The position numbers were made by a program, and so were the translations under genes. This document shows positions 15,405-23,956 of a stretch of DNA of 25,053 bases, piece by piece. Numbering within the stretch: position 1 is the stretch's first letter; each line of letters opens with the position of its first letter. Origin of the DNA: an uncultured Collinsella sp. (lineage in GTDB: Bacteria > Actinomycetota > Coriobacteriia > Coriobacteriales > Coriobacteriaceae); contig CABUJH010000028.1 in the NCBI GenBank assembly GCA_902491895.1, positions 1 to 25,053 on the forward strand. Direction: 5' to 3'. The notes beneath the pieces are model-generated. The model worked only from the letters and a program-made list of their open reading frames with translations, searched no databases and had not been told where the DNA came from.

Positions 15405-15540
15405 CGGGAGCCCCGGGGAGGGCAAATATATAAGGTCGATCGCGAGTTCCGCACGAGCCGGAGAGCACTTAATGTGCTCTCCGTGCGAGTCAGGACTGTC
15501 CGAGCAGGCGACCTTATATATTTGCCCTCCCCGGGGCTCC
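15405..15540 (-). ncRNA. Candidate structured RNA, copy B, closed by a perfect 32-bp stem
   Basis: Two 32-base arms, 15407-15438 and 15509-15540, are perfect inverted repeats enclosing 70 bases. On the minus strand the interior reads GGACAGTCCTG, then CGCACG, the hairpin GAGAGCAC-ATTAA-GTGCTCTC, CGTGCGGAACTC. Copy A at 1-90 has the same unpaired blocks but different, still complementary, stem bases. GCACG pairs with CGTGC around the hairpin. The arms carry TATATA and a CCCCGGGG core. The element begins 17 bases after the PFL gene and is followed by a terminator at 15290-15259. It could be a small RNA, a leader element of the methyltransferase or a mobile hairpin; the covariation favours RNA. 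I cannot name the family. Confidence 0.55.
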
Positions 15541-15557
15541 TCGCCAGTCCCCCTCAG

Positions 15558-16922
15558 CTAGTTCTTGAGCGAGTTCAGCGGCGCCGGGAAGCGTCCGCCA
15601 CGGTGGGCAAGCACGGTGCCGGCGTTGGGGTTCACCGGCATGATGGGCGCACGGCCAAACAGACCGCCGTACTCGACACAGTCGCCCACGCCCTTGCCGA
15701 TAGCGGGAATCACGCGCACGGCCGTGGTCTTATTGTTGATGACGCCGATGGCCATCTCGTCGGCGATAATGCCGGCGATGGTCTCGACCGGGGTGTCGCC
15801 GGGGATGGCGATCATGTCCAGGCCGACGGAGCACACGCAGGTCATGGCCTCGAGCTTCTCGAGCGAAAGCGCGCCGGCCTCGACGGCGGCGATCATGCCG
15901 GCATCCTCGGACACGGGGATAAAGGCGCCGGAGAGACCACCCACGCTGGAGCTGGCCATGACGCCGCCTTTCTTGACGGCATCGTTGAGCATGGCGAGCG
16001 CGCAGGTCGTGCCCGGGCCACCGCAGGTGCCAACACCGATGATCTCGAGGATGCGGGCAACGGAGTCGCCGATGGCAGGCGTGGGAGCCAGCGACAGGTC
16101 GACGATGCCCTTCTCGACACCCAGGCGATGGGCGGCCTCGCGGCTCATGAGCTCGCCGGCGCGGGTGATCTTAAAGGCGGTCTGCTTAATCTTTTCGGCG
16201 ACTTCCATCATCGATGCGGAATCGGGCAGCGTCTCCAAGGCTGCGGCCATAACGCCGGGGCCCGAGACGCCTACGTTGATGACGGCGTCGGCCTCGCCAC
16301 CGCCGTGGACGGCGCCCGCCATAAACGGGGAGTCCTCGACCATATTGGCAAAGCAGACAAACTTGGAGGCGCCGACGGAATCCTGGTCGGCCGTGAGTTT
16401 AGCGGCATCGATGATGGTCTGGGCGGCCATAAGTACGGCGTCCATGTTGATGCCGGCACGCAGACTGGCGACGTTGACGCTGGAGCAGACGCGGCTCGTG
16501 GTGGCGAGCGCCTGCGGGATGGACTGGATGACGCGGCGGTCGGCGTCGCCGATGCCCTTCTGGACGAGCGCGGAGAAGCCGCCCAGGTAATCGATGCCGA
16601 GCGTCTCGGCCGCGCGGTCGAGGGCATGCGCGATGGGGGTGAGGTCCTCATCCTTGCAGCAAGCGGCAATCTGCGCCACCGGGGTGACGGAGACGCGCTT
16701 GTTGACGATGGGGATACCGTACTCGCGCTCGAGGTTCTCGGCGGTCTCGACCAGGTGCTCAGCCGTGTGCGTCACGTGGTCGTAGATCTTCGTGCACATG
16801 CGGTCGAGGTTCTCGTCACCGCAACCCATGAGCGAAACACCCATGGTGATGGTCCTGATGTCGAGGTTCTGCTCCTCAACCATGCCGCGGGTTTCCGCGA
16901 TTTCTGCGGGCGTGATCGCCAT
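15558..16922 (-). CDS. PFL family protein (UPF0210/DUF711)
   Basis: A 454-residue member of the PFL-like UPF0210 family, related in fold to glycyl-radical enzymes but lacking a clear radical-glycine domain; biochemical role unknown. It shows the family blocks MAITPAEIAETRGMVEEQNLDIRTITMG at the start, DYLGGFSALVQKG, GASKFVCFANMVEDSPFMAGA, PGVMAAALE, and the C-terminal NKTTAVRVIPAIGKGVGDCVEYGGLFGRAPIM. The start at 16922 has AGGAG eight bases upstream; a longer frame to 16979 has none. Relatives usually sit next to a small ACT-domain protein; none is seen here. The gene follows metH by about 100 bases across a large palindrome. Confidence 0.93.
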   Translation of the reverse strand: MAITPAEIAETRGMVEEQNLDIRTITMGVSLMGCGDENLDRMCTKIYDHVTHTAEHLVETAENLEREYGIPIVNKRVSVTPVAQIAACCKDEDLTPIAHALDRAAETLGIDYLGGFSALVQKGIGDADRRVIQSIPQALATTSRVCSSVNVASLRAGINMDAVLMAAQTIIDAAKLTADQDSVGASKFVCFANMVEDSPFMAGAVHGGGEADAVINVGVSGPGVMAAALETLPDSASMMEVAEKIKQTAFKITRAGELMSREAAHRLGVEKGIVDLSLAPTPAIGDSVARILEIIGVGTCGGPGTTCALAMLNDAVKKGGVMASSSVGGLSGAFIPVSEDAGMIAAVEAGALSLEKLEAMTCVCSVGLDMIAIPGDTPVETIAGIIADEMAIGVINNKTTAVRVIPAIGKGVGDCVEYGGLFGRAPIMPVNPNAGTVLAHRGGRFPAPLNSLKN

Positions 16923-16967
16923 CCTTGCGCTCCTATCTGCCAAAACGAGCATAGTCTTATCTATTCT

Positions 16968-17005
16968 AACGTGCTGCACGTGCCAAGTGGCGCATGCGGC
17001 ACGTT
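16968..17005. terminator. Near-perfect palindrome between metH and the PFL gene
   Basis: AACGTGC, T, GCACGTGCC, loop AAGT, GGCGCATGC, G, GCACGTT: about 16 bp of stem with one mismatch and one opposed T/G pair. There is no T-tract on the minus strand, the direction of both genes, so it may act as a partial terminator, a processing site or a protein-binding site. Confidence 0.45.
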
Positions 17006-17030
17006 TTGGTGCTCGGTTGTTTCCGTTGTG

Positions 17031-19589
17031 TTACTGCCCAAAGACCTCTTCGGCGATGCGCGCGCTTTCGGCGGCGTCCTTGGCGTAGTAGTCCGCGCCG
17101 ATCTGCTTGGCGTATTCGGGGGTGAGTACGGCGCCGCCTACGATGATCTTGACGCCCGGCACCTCGGCATGAAGCAGTTTGATAGTCTCTTCCATGGCGA
17201 CGACCGTGGTAGTCATAAGCGCCGAGAGGCCGACGAGCTTAATATCGCGTTCCTTGACGGTCTTGAGCACCTCCTGCGGGTCGACGTCGCGGCCTAGGTC
17301 AAAGACGGTGTAGCCGTAGTTGTCGAGCAGCATCTTGACGATGTTCTTGCCGATGTCGTGGATGTCGCCCTTCACGGTGGCCACGCAGATCTTGCCCTTA
17401 TCGGCAATCTCGCCGGCGGGCATCAGCCGCTTAATGGTGTCAAAGCCCACGCGCGCGGCCTCGGCCGAGGCCATGAGCTGCGGCAAGAAGAACTTTCCCT
17501 GGTCAAAGAGGACGCCAACCTCGTCAAGGGCGGGGATAAAGTGATTGTTGATGAGGTCCATGGCGTCGTGATCTGCCAGCAGACGCTCGGTCTCGGCCGC
17601 GATCTCGCCTTTGCGGCCCGAGACGACCATGCGACGAATCGGGTCGTCGTTGCTGTCAGTGCCGGCGGTGCCAGCAGCGGGCGCGGTGTCGGTCGATACT
17701 GCTTGAGCTGCTGCCGGGTTTGCAGCGATCTTGTACGGATCGGTCCAGTCGGCGTAGCGCTCGATGTATCCGGTCGAGCCCTCGTCCTCAACGCTCAGCA
17801 CGCGATAGCTGTAGACGGTGTCCATAAAGCGCTTGGAACCCGGGTTCATGATGGGGGCGTCTAGACCTGCACCAAAGGCGGCGGCCAAAAAGACCGAGCC
17901 CAGCAGCGGCCGCGCGGGCAGGCCAAAGCTGATGTTCGATACACCGAGTGCGCACTTGACGCCTAGGCGCTCCTTGCACATAGACATGGCACGTAGAATC
18001 TGCTCAGCCTGGCGCTGGTTGGTCGAGGCGGTCATGACCAGGCAGTCGATGAGGATGCGGTCCGGTCCGATACCGTAGCGCGCAGCCTCGGTTACGATGC
18101 GCTCGGCGATGGCGAAGCGAGCCTCGGCGGTATCGGGGATGCCGTCTTCGTCGAGCGTGAGGCCGACAACGTTGGTGCCGTAGTGGGCGACTAGGGGAAA
18201 GATCTCGTCCATAATCTGCTGCTTGCCATTGACCGAGTTGATGATGGGCTTGCCGGCGTAGCGGCGCACGGCGGCCTCGACGGCTGCGGGATCGGTGGAG
18301 TCGATCTGTAGCGGCAGCAGCGTGGAGCCCTGGAGCTGCTCGGTCGCCTGTTGGATGATCTTGACCTCGTCGATCTCGGGTAGGCCCACGTTGACGTCCA
18401 GGATATCGGCGCCCTGCTCCTGCTGGCTGATGCCCTGGCTCACCACGTAGTCCAGATCGCCGTCGCGCAGGGCCTGCTGCAGGCGCTTTTTGCCGGTGGG
18501 GTTGATGCGCTCGCCGATGACAGCGATCTTGTGGCCGTCGCAGGGAAGGTCTACGACCGTCTGGGCGCTCGTGACCGACATGCTGGGCTTGCGGTGACGC
18601 GGGCTAGGCGTGTGGTTGTCGATGAGGGTGCGAAGTGCCGCCATGTGCGTGGGCGTGGTGCCACAGCAGCCACCCACGACGCTCACGCCGTCCTCAATCA
18701 TGCCGGCGACGGCCTCGGCGTATTCGGGTGCCTGGATGTCAAAGACGGTATTGCCGTCATCGTCCACGCGGGGCAGTCCCGCATTGGCCTGCACCATAAC
18801 GGGCTTGTCGGTAACGGTGAGCATGCGTGCGGCGAGCCCTCGGAGCTCGGCCGGTCCCTGGCTGCAGTTGATGCCTAAAACGTCGGCGCCGATGGCGTCG
18901 AGCGTGACGGCGGCCACCTCGGGACTCGTACCCAGGAACGTGCGACCGTCTTCCTCAAAGGTCATGGTGGCAAAGACGGGCAGGTCGGAGTTCTCGCGGC
19001 AGGCGAGGACGGCAGCCTTGATCTCGGCAAGGTCGGTCATGGTCTCGATAATAAAGAGGTCCACGCCCGCGTCGACGCCGGCGCGCACGTCCTCGGCAAA
19101 GAGGTCATAGGCCTCGTCGAAGCTCAGGGTGCCCAAGGGGCGAAGCAGTGCGCCGATGGGGCCGATATCGCCGGCGACATAGTGGGCGCCGGCCGCGCGG
19201 GCGCAGGCGACGGCGGCGGCAAAGACATCTGCCACGGTGGCGGCGCCGTCGAGCTTGTGGGCGTTGGCGCCAAAGGTGTTGGCGGTGATTACGTCGCAGC
19301 CAGCCTCGACGTACTGACGCTGAATATCAGTGATAACCTGGGGCTCCTCAAAGTTGAGCAGCTCGGGCAGGGCGCCGGCCTTCATGCCGGCCGCCTGCAG
19401 CATGGTGCCCATGCCGCCGTCGAACAGGAGGTGTCCCGTGCCCTCGATGGCGGCGCGCAGGCGATCGTCCTTAATGCGAAGGTCGCCGATCGTGCGCGTC
19501 TTGTATGCAGCGCCATTACGGCGTGCGGCATCAACGGGCGCCGCCAGCGCGGCGCCGTCCAGATCATGAGTGATAAGCGGAGTAAACAT
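17031..19589 (-). CDS. metH: Cobalamin-dependent methionine synthase (lacking the activation domain)
   Basis: An 852-residue MetH that methylates homocysteine using 5-methyl-THF and cobalamin. Domain order: homocysteine-binding barrel about 45-325 with the zinc cysteines C242 (INCSQG) and C308/C309 (GGCCGTTP); pterin-binding barrel about 350-620 (IGERINPTGKK, DVNVGLPEIDE, IDSTDP, SNISFGLP); then a helical cap and B12-binding domain about 650-850 with DIHDIG (D742, H744, lower axial His) and GLSALMTTT. E. coli MetH is about 1227 residues; the missing part is the reductive activation domain, encoded separately just upstream in the operon. The ribosome site TAGGAG overlaps the stop of that gene. 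About 40 N-terminal residues precede the barrel and match nothing I know. Confidence 0.96.
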   Translation of the reverse strand: MFTPLITHDLDGAALAAPVDAARRNGAAYKTRTIGDLRIKDDRLRAAIEGTGHLLFDGGMGTMLQAAGMKAGALPELLNFEEPQVITDIQRQYVEAGCDVITANTFGANAHKLDGAATVADVFAAAVACARAAGAHYVAGDIGPIGALLRPLGTLSFDEAYDLFAEDVRAGVDAGVDLFIIETMTDLAEIKAAVLACRENSDLPVFATMTFEEDGRTFLGTSPEVAAVTLDAIGADVLGINCSQGPAELRGLAARMLTVTDKPVMVQANAGLPRVDDDGNTVFDIQAPEYAEAVAGMIEDGVSVVGGCCGTTPTHMAALRTLIDNHTPSPRHRKPSMSVTSAQTVVDLPCDGHKIAVIGERINPTGKKRLQQALRDGDLDYVVSQGISQQEQGADILDVNVGLPEIDEVKIIQQATEQLQGSTLLPLQIDSTDPAAVEAAVRRYAGKPIINSVNGKQQIMDEIFPLVAHYGTNVVGLTLDEDGIPDTAEARFAIAERIVTEAARYGIGPDRILIDCLVMTASTNQRQAEQILRAMSMCKERLGVKCALGVSNISFGLPARPLLGSVFLAAAFGAGLDAPIMNPGSKRFMDTVYSYRVLSVEDEGSTGYIERYADWTDPYKIAANPAAAQAVSTDTAPAAGTAGTDSNDDPIRRMVVSGRKGEIAAETERLLADHDAMDLINNHFIPALDEVGVLFDQGKFFLPQLMASAEAARVGFDTIKRLMPAGEIADKGKICVATVKGDIHDIGKNIVKMLLDNYGYTVFDLGRDVDPQEVLKTVKERDIKLVGLSALMTTTVVAMEETIKLLHAEVPGVKIIVGGAVLTPEYAKQIGADYYAKDAAESARIAEEVFGQ

Positions 19590-19598
19590 CGGAGGCTC

Positions 19599-20387
19599 CT
19601 AATGGCTGGAATAGCAGGTGGTGTGGGCGGCGCGGAAGCGGCAGTGCTCACGCATGCGGCAGATATTGCAGGTGGGGCGACTCTGGGCGTCGTGGACCTC
19701 GCCGTCAAACAGGCCGATCACCGCGGTCACGCTCTTGGTGGGCATGAGCAGGCTGGTGGGGGTGACGGTAAGTCCAATGAGGCGCGTGGCGTTGAGTGCA
19801 TCCACGATCGAGCGCTGGGCAGAGAGCGGGCAGTCGCCATAGCCGGGACTGAAGCGCCAGTTGCCGGCGAGCCCGTGTGCAGCGGCGTCCGTCTTGACCC
19901 GTCGGTCCATCTGCTCGACGGCGGCCTCCACATAGGCAGAGCATGCGGCGTCGAGCACGGCGCCTTCCAGGGGTTGCTGGGCTCCGGTGGTTCGCAGGCG
20001 GCGTTCGGCAGACATTCCGAGGGTGCAGGCCATGAGCGCCGCCAGGCGGGCGTCTTTGAGATGTCGATAGATATCACGACCCCGCAGCTCAACATTGGTG
20101 CCAACCAAGCGGATGCAGGGCTCGCCCTGCTCGTCAACGCCCGTGGCATCGACGGCAAACACGCGTCGCACGCCGCGAGGCTCAATGTCCAGCTCTAGGC
20201 GCTCGACCACAAGCTCAATTCGTCGTGACAGCTCGGGCTCAATCTGCTGGCCGCTGTAGCCCAGATACCGCAGCATCTCGGCACGGTCGACACGAGGGTG
20301 GTGGGCAGCGTCGATACGGTAAAGCGCCGGCGACGCAAGGTCGGCCGGCACTTCAACAACGGTTGTATCGACGTGCGGTTTTTCCAT
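19599..20387 (-). CDS. Methionine synthase reactivation-domain protein (stand-alone)
   Basis: A 262-residue protein corresponding to the SAM-binding activation domain of MetH, which remethylates cob(II)alamin using SAM and an electron donor. Visible signatures are RFSPGYGDCP (178-187), equivalent to the RPAPGYP SAM-binding segment of E. coli, and PTSLLMPTKSVTAVIG (210-225), equivalent to its late conserved loop. A C-terminal cysteine cluster (C240, C243, C249, C258), not in E. coli MetH, could bind metal or an iron-sulfur cluster. Its ATG shares one base with the metF stop codon (TAATG), and metH follows nine bases later, so all three are translationally coupled. Separate activation proteins are known in several anaerobic lineages. 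Confidence 0.88.
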   Translation of the reverse strand: MEKPHVDTTVVEVPADLASPALYRIDAAHHPRVDRAEMLRYLGYSGQQIEPELSRRIELVVERLELDIEPRGVRRVFAVDATGVDEQGEPCIRLVGTNVELRGRDIYRHLKDARLAALMACTLGMSAERRLRTTGAQQPLEGAVLDAACSAYVEAAVEQMDRRVKTDAAAHGLAGNWRFSPGYGDCPLSAQRSIVDALNATRLIGLTVTPTSLLMPTKSVTAVIGLFDGEVHDAQSRPTCNICRMREHCRFRAAHTTCYSSH

Positions 20388-21259
20388 TACCCCAGGCGCT
20401 CCATAATGGTCGCGGCGATTGCAGGACGGTTCATAGTGTACAGGTGCAGACCGTCGGCACCGTGCTCCTTAAGGTCGCAAAGCTGACGAGCAGCATAATC
20501 TACACCGGCTGCCTGCAGGCTCTCGGGGTCGTTCTCGTACTTGGCGAGGATCTTGATGACGGGGGAGGGCAGCGACGCGCCGCACATAAAGACCATGCGG
20601 CTGATCTGCGACTTGCCCATAAACGGCATGATGCCCGCGGTAATGGGCACGGTGATGCCGGCCTTGTCGGCAAGCTCGCGGAAGCGATAGAAGCACTCGT
20701 TATCAAAGAAGAGCTGTGTCACAAAGAAGCTTGCGCCGGCGTCTTGCTTTTGCTTGAGGTGCTCGACCGAAAGGTTGAGATCCTCGCAGGCAATGTGGCC
20801 CTCGGGGTAGGCTGCGGCGCCCACGCAAAAGCCGGCGTCGACGAGCTCGGGGATGAGGTCGCGGGCATAGGCGTAGTCGGAGGCAGGCTTGTCGTCCTCG
20901 GTCGCGCCGGCGGGCAGGTCGCCGCGCAGGGCTAGCACGTTTTCCACGCCGGCAGTGCGATACTCGTCAATCTTGGCGGCGATGTCGGCGTGGGTGCGGC
21001 CCACGCAGGTGAGATGCGCTACCGAGGGTGTATCGAATTCGCTCGAAATCATATGCGCGATGGGGGCGGTGGTGGCACCGTTACCCGAGCCGCCGGCCGA
21101 GCAGGTGACCGAGACAAAGCTCGGCGAAAGCTTACACAGATTGCCTGCCACCTCGCGAGCCGTGTCGAGGGTAAGCTCGCCCTTGGGCGGGAACATCTCA
21201 AACGAAACGGGTGCGGTGCCCTGGGACGCTGCCTGCTTAAAAACCTCGTCGACGCGCAT
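20387..21259 (-). CDS. metF: 5,10-methylenetetrahydrofolate reductase
   Basis: A 290-residue MTHFR, a TIM-barrel flavoenzyme giving 5-methyl-THF, the methyl donor for the MetH encoded downstream. The sequence shows the family pattern VSFEMFPPKGE (with the catalytic Glu), FVSVTCSAGGSG, HLTCVGRT, NVLALRGDLP, ASFFVTQLFFDNECFYRF and the closing PITAGIMPF. Length is normal for bacteria. The start has AAAGGAG upstream. A possible -10 TAGAAT on the minus strand lies near 21303-21308, next to a CCACTGT/ACGGTGG hairpin. It heads the operon metF - activation protein - metH. I see no S-box or cobalamin riboswitch upstream. Confidence 0.96.
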   Translation of the reverse strand: MRVDEVFKQAASQGTAPVSFEMFPPKGELTLDTAREVAGNLCKLSPSFVSVTCSAGGSGNGATTAPIAHMISSEFDTPSVAHLTCVGRTHADIAAKIDEYRTAGVENVLALRGDLPAGATEDDKPASDYAYARDLIPELVDAGFCVGAAAYPEGHIACEDLNLSVEHLKQKQDAGASFFVTQLFFDNECFYRFRELADKAGITVPITAGIMPFMGKSQISRMVFMCGASLPSPVIKILAKYENDPESLQAAGVDYAARQLCDLKEHGADGLHLYTMNRPAIAATIMERLG

Positions 21260-21398
21260 ATCGTGCTCCTTTAGATACTTAATAGTGTGATGTGTGGTAA
21301 GGATTCTACAGCACCACTGTGTTACGGTGGAGTTTCACTCGCTATTTGGGGATACCAATCGAAAATGCTTTGCTATCGGCATTTCTTATAACAGAGCG

Positions 21399-21474
21399 GT
21401 CAATCTAGGATGGGGCTATAAAGACTGGTATCTGATACGAAATACCAGTTAATAGAGCCCCATCCCAAATTGAC
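21399..21474. repeat. 76-bp imperfect inverted repeat in the metF-glnN divergent region
   Basis: GTCAAT (21399-21404) pairs with ATTGAC (21469-21474), GGATGGGGCT (21408-21417) with AGCCCCATCC (21456-21465), and ACTGGTAT (21424-21431) with ATACCAGT (21442-21449); unpaired bases separate the blocks. Since the flanking genes diverge, it cannot terminate either of them. It may be a MITE-like hairpin or a structured regulatory site. Confidence 0.75.
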
Positions 21475-21685
21475 TACCCTTAAACTATGGGGAGAGGTCT
21501 GCAATTTATACAGTTGATTGGCTGTTGAGGGTGGCAACGCCGCCTCGATAGGGTAACCTCATTGATTGGTTTCGCGACAGCAACATAACGGTAATGTCGC
21601 GGAAACACGACGAGCCTAATCTATGACTCGTTCGTTAGTAATCAACACCGCTTCTCACGCGGTGCCGATACGAAGGGAGTTCCGT
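21475..21685 (+). promoter_or_regulatory. Leader and control region of glnN
   Basis: It contains two further hairpins: TTCGCGACA (21571-21579) with TGTCGCGGAA (21595-21604), and CACCGC with GCGGTG (near 21646-21664), the second just ahead of the ribosome site AAGGGAG. No promoter can be placed securely; candidates such as TTATAC (near 21508) lack a good -35. The structure suggests post-transcriptional control, but I recognise no glutamine riboswitch. Confidence 0.4.
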
Positions 21686-23773
21686 ATGGCCGATCTTACT
21701 GACCGCTTCGGGACCATGGTGTTCTCTGAGGAAGTCATGAAGGACTACCTCCCCAAGGACATTTGGAAGCGCCTTGCTGCAACCCTCGAGGGCGGTGAGC
21801 CACTCGACCTGGATGTGGCCAACGCCGTTGCCCACGCCATGAAGGTCTGGGCCATCTCCAAGGGTGCGACGCACTACGCACACTGGTTCCAGCCGCTTTC
21901 GGGCATTACTTCCGAGAAGCACGACAGCTTCCTGGAGCCCAACCACGACGGCACCGCTATTACCAAGTTTACGGGCAAGAACCTCATCCAGGGCGAGCCG
22001 GACGCCTCCAGCTTCCCCAACGGCGGCCTGCGCGCTACCTTCGAGGCCCGTGGCTACACCGCTTGGGATCCCACTAGCCCCGCCTTTATCAAGGACGATG
22101 TCCTGTGCATCCCCACGGCTTTCTGCTCCTACACGGGCGAGGCTCTGGACAAGAAGACCCCGCTGCTGCGCTCCATGACCGCGCTCTCGCGTGAGTCCAA
22201 GCGCGTTTTGGCGCTGTTTGGCAAGACCCCCAAGAAGGTCGTTCCTTCCGTGGGCGACGAGCAGGAGTACTTCCTGATCAAGAAGGACGCCTATCGCAAG
22301 CGCAAGGACCTGGTCATCACCGGCCGCACCCTCTTTGGTGCTGCTCCCTGCAAGGGCCAGGAGCTCGAGGAGCACTACTTTGGCGCTATCCGCCCCACCG
22401 TCTCGGCCTATATGAAGGACCTGGACGATGAACTGTGGGCGCTTGGCATTCCCGCCAAGACCAAGCACAACGAGGTCGCTCCCTGCCAGCATGAGCTCGC
22501 CCCCGTCTATGGCGAAGTCAACGAGGCCATCGACCAGAATCTGGTCATGATGGAGAAGATGAAGCTCATCGCCTCCCGCCACGACTTGGTCTGCCTGCTG
22601 CACGAGAAGCCCTTCGAGGGCATTAACGGTTCGGGCAAGCACAACAACTGGTCGCTTGGCACCGAGTCCGAGAATCTGCTCGATCCGGGCGACACCCCGC
22701 TCGACAACCTGCAGTTCATCGTCTTCCTCACCGCGGTGATCGAGGCCGTTGATAACTATCAGGAGCTCCTGCGTGCCTCCGTTGCCTCGGCCGGCAACGA
22801 CCATCGTCTGGGCGCCAACGAGGCTCCTCCGGCGATTATGTCCATCTTCCTGGGCGACCAGCTTACCGAGGTCGTCGAGAAGATCATCGATGGCAAGGCT
22901 TCCGTCCATGCCACGCGCGGCGTGCTCGACCTGGGCGCCGATACCCTGCCCAAGCTGATGCAGGACAACACCGACCGCAACCGCACCTCCCCGTTTGCCT
23001 TTACCGGCAATAAGTTTGAGTTCCGTGCCTGCGGCTCCGAGCAGAACGTTTCCGACTCCAACCTGGTGCTCGATGCCGCCGTGGCCAAGTCGCTCAAGTC
23101 CTTCGCCGACGCGCTTGAGGGTACGCCCGAGGATGAGTTCCAGGACGCTGCGCTCGAGTACTGCAAGAAGGTCCTGACCGACCACCAGCGCATCCTGTTC
23201 TCCGGCGATGGCTACTCCGACGAGTGGCCCGTCGAGGCCGAGAAGCGCGGCCTTGCCAACAACAAGACCACGGCCGACGCCCTGCCCGCCTTTGTTTCCG
23301 ATAAGGCCATTGCGCTCTTTGAGGAGACGGGTGTCCTGACCAAGGCCGAGGCCCAGTGCCGCTACGACTGCAAGCTCGAGAAGTACAACAAGCTCATGAA
23401 CATCGAGGCCACCACGATGGTTCGCGAGGCGCGTCGTACCTATCGCCCGGTCATTACCGCCTATGCCACCAAGGTCGCTAAGGGTCTTGAGACTATTCGT
23501 GCCGCCGGTGCCGAGGCCGCCATGCAGTGCGAGCAGAACACGCTCAACAAGCTCTGCAACGGTATCACCACCATCAACGACTCCATCAAGGCGCTCGACG
23601 CCGTGCATCAGAAGGCCGAAGCCCTCGATGGTCAGGAGCAGGCCAATGTGTATGCACACGAGGTCGTTCCCGCTATGGATACGCTGCGCGCCGCCGTGGA
23701 TGCCATGGAGGAGATCGTGGCCGCCGACTACTGGCCGGTCCCGACCTACGACGACATTCTGTTCTATGTGTAA
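21686..23773 (+). CDS. glnN: Glutamine synthetase, type III
   Basis: A 695-residue GSIII, making glutamine from glutamate, ammonia and ATP, the large dodecameric class found in Bacteroides, cyanobacteria and many anaerobes. The start at 21686 follows AAGGGAG; a frame extended to 21623 lacks a site. Type III signatures: FNLMVFSEEVM-like TMVFSEEVMKDYLP at the start, THYAHWFQPLSGITSEKHDSF near 50-70, the catalytic core with NEVAPCQHELAPVYGEVNEA and the nucleotide/glutamate segment FEGINGSGKHNNWSLGT, and the long helical C-terminus. The regulatory adenylylation loop of type I enzymes is absent. Codon use is highly biased, suggesting strong expression. It is monocistronic with a good terminator. 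The symbol follows the Bacteroides usage. Confidence 0.96.
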   Translation: MADLTDRFGTMVFSEEVMKDYLPKDIWKRLAATLEGGEPLDLDVANAVAHAMKVWAISKGATHYAHWFQPLSGITSEKHDSFLEPNHDGTAITKFTGKNLIQGEPDASSFPNGGLRATFEARGYTAWDPTSPAFIKDDVLCIPTAFCSYTGEALDKKTPLLRSMTALSRESKRVLALFGKTPKKVVPSVGDEQEYFLIKKDAYRKRKDLVITGRTLFGAAPCKGQELEEHYFGAIRPTVSAYMKDLDDELWALGIPAKTKHNEVAPCQHELAPVYGEVNEAIDQNLVMMEKMKLIASRHDLVCLLHEKPFEGINGSGKHNNWSLGTESENLLDPGDTPLDNLQFIVFLTAVIEAVDNYQELLRASVASAGNDHRLGANEAPPAIMSIFLGDQLTEVVEKIIDGKASVHATRGVLDLGADTLPKLMQDNTDRNRTSPFAFTGNKFEFRACGSEQNVSDSNLVLDAAVAKSLKSFADALEGTPEDEFQDAALEYCKKVLTDHQRILFSGDGYSDEWPVEAEKRGLANNKTTADALPAFVSDKAIALFEETGVLTKAEAQCRYDCKLEKYNKLMNIEATTMVREARRTYRPVITAYATKVAKGLETIRAAGAEAAMQCEQNTLNKLCNGITTINDSIKALDAVHQKAEALDGQEQANVYAHEVVPAMDTLRAAVDAMEEIVAADYWPVPTYDDILFYV

Positions 23774-23796
23774 CAGACACGTTTGATTTTGCGTGT

Positions 23797-23832
23797 GAAG
23801 GGGTCTCGCCTGTGTGAGGCCCCTTCTTTTTT
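23797..23832 (+). terminator. Rho-independent terminator of glnN
   Basis: GAAGGGGTCTC (23797-23807) pairs with GAGGCCCCTTC (23816-23826) with one wobble, followed by TTTTTT. Confidence 0.95.
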
Positions 23833-23956
23833 GCCGCTTTGACCTGCTTTGAACTTGCAGCCGAGCGAGCGTTTCGCGCGGGGCATTTTAAAAGTTGTAA
23901 CCTGTTTTGGCATGCGGACGTTTCGGGCGTTTGTTCATAAAGGGGAGGATGATCCG

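Noticed and set aside
15439..15508. Invertible promoter switch
   Set aside because: No -10/-35 pair is visible in the 70-bp interior, and covariation with copy A explains the structure better as RNA; kept only as an alternative.
15345..17297. 650-aa open frame on the plus strand
   Set aside because: It lies antisense across the PFL gene, the palindrome and metH; low-complexity His/Asp/Gly/Ala composition typical of a shadow frame.
21260..21398. S-box or cobalamin riboswitch before metF
   Set aside because: The metF leader is only a few dozen bases from its likely -10, and neither conserved core is visible.
21635..23659. 674-aa open frame on the minus strand
   Set aside because: It is the antisense shadow of the glutamine synthetase gene, whose codon bias keeps that frame open; no ribosome site or family resemblance.
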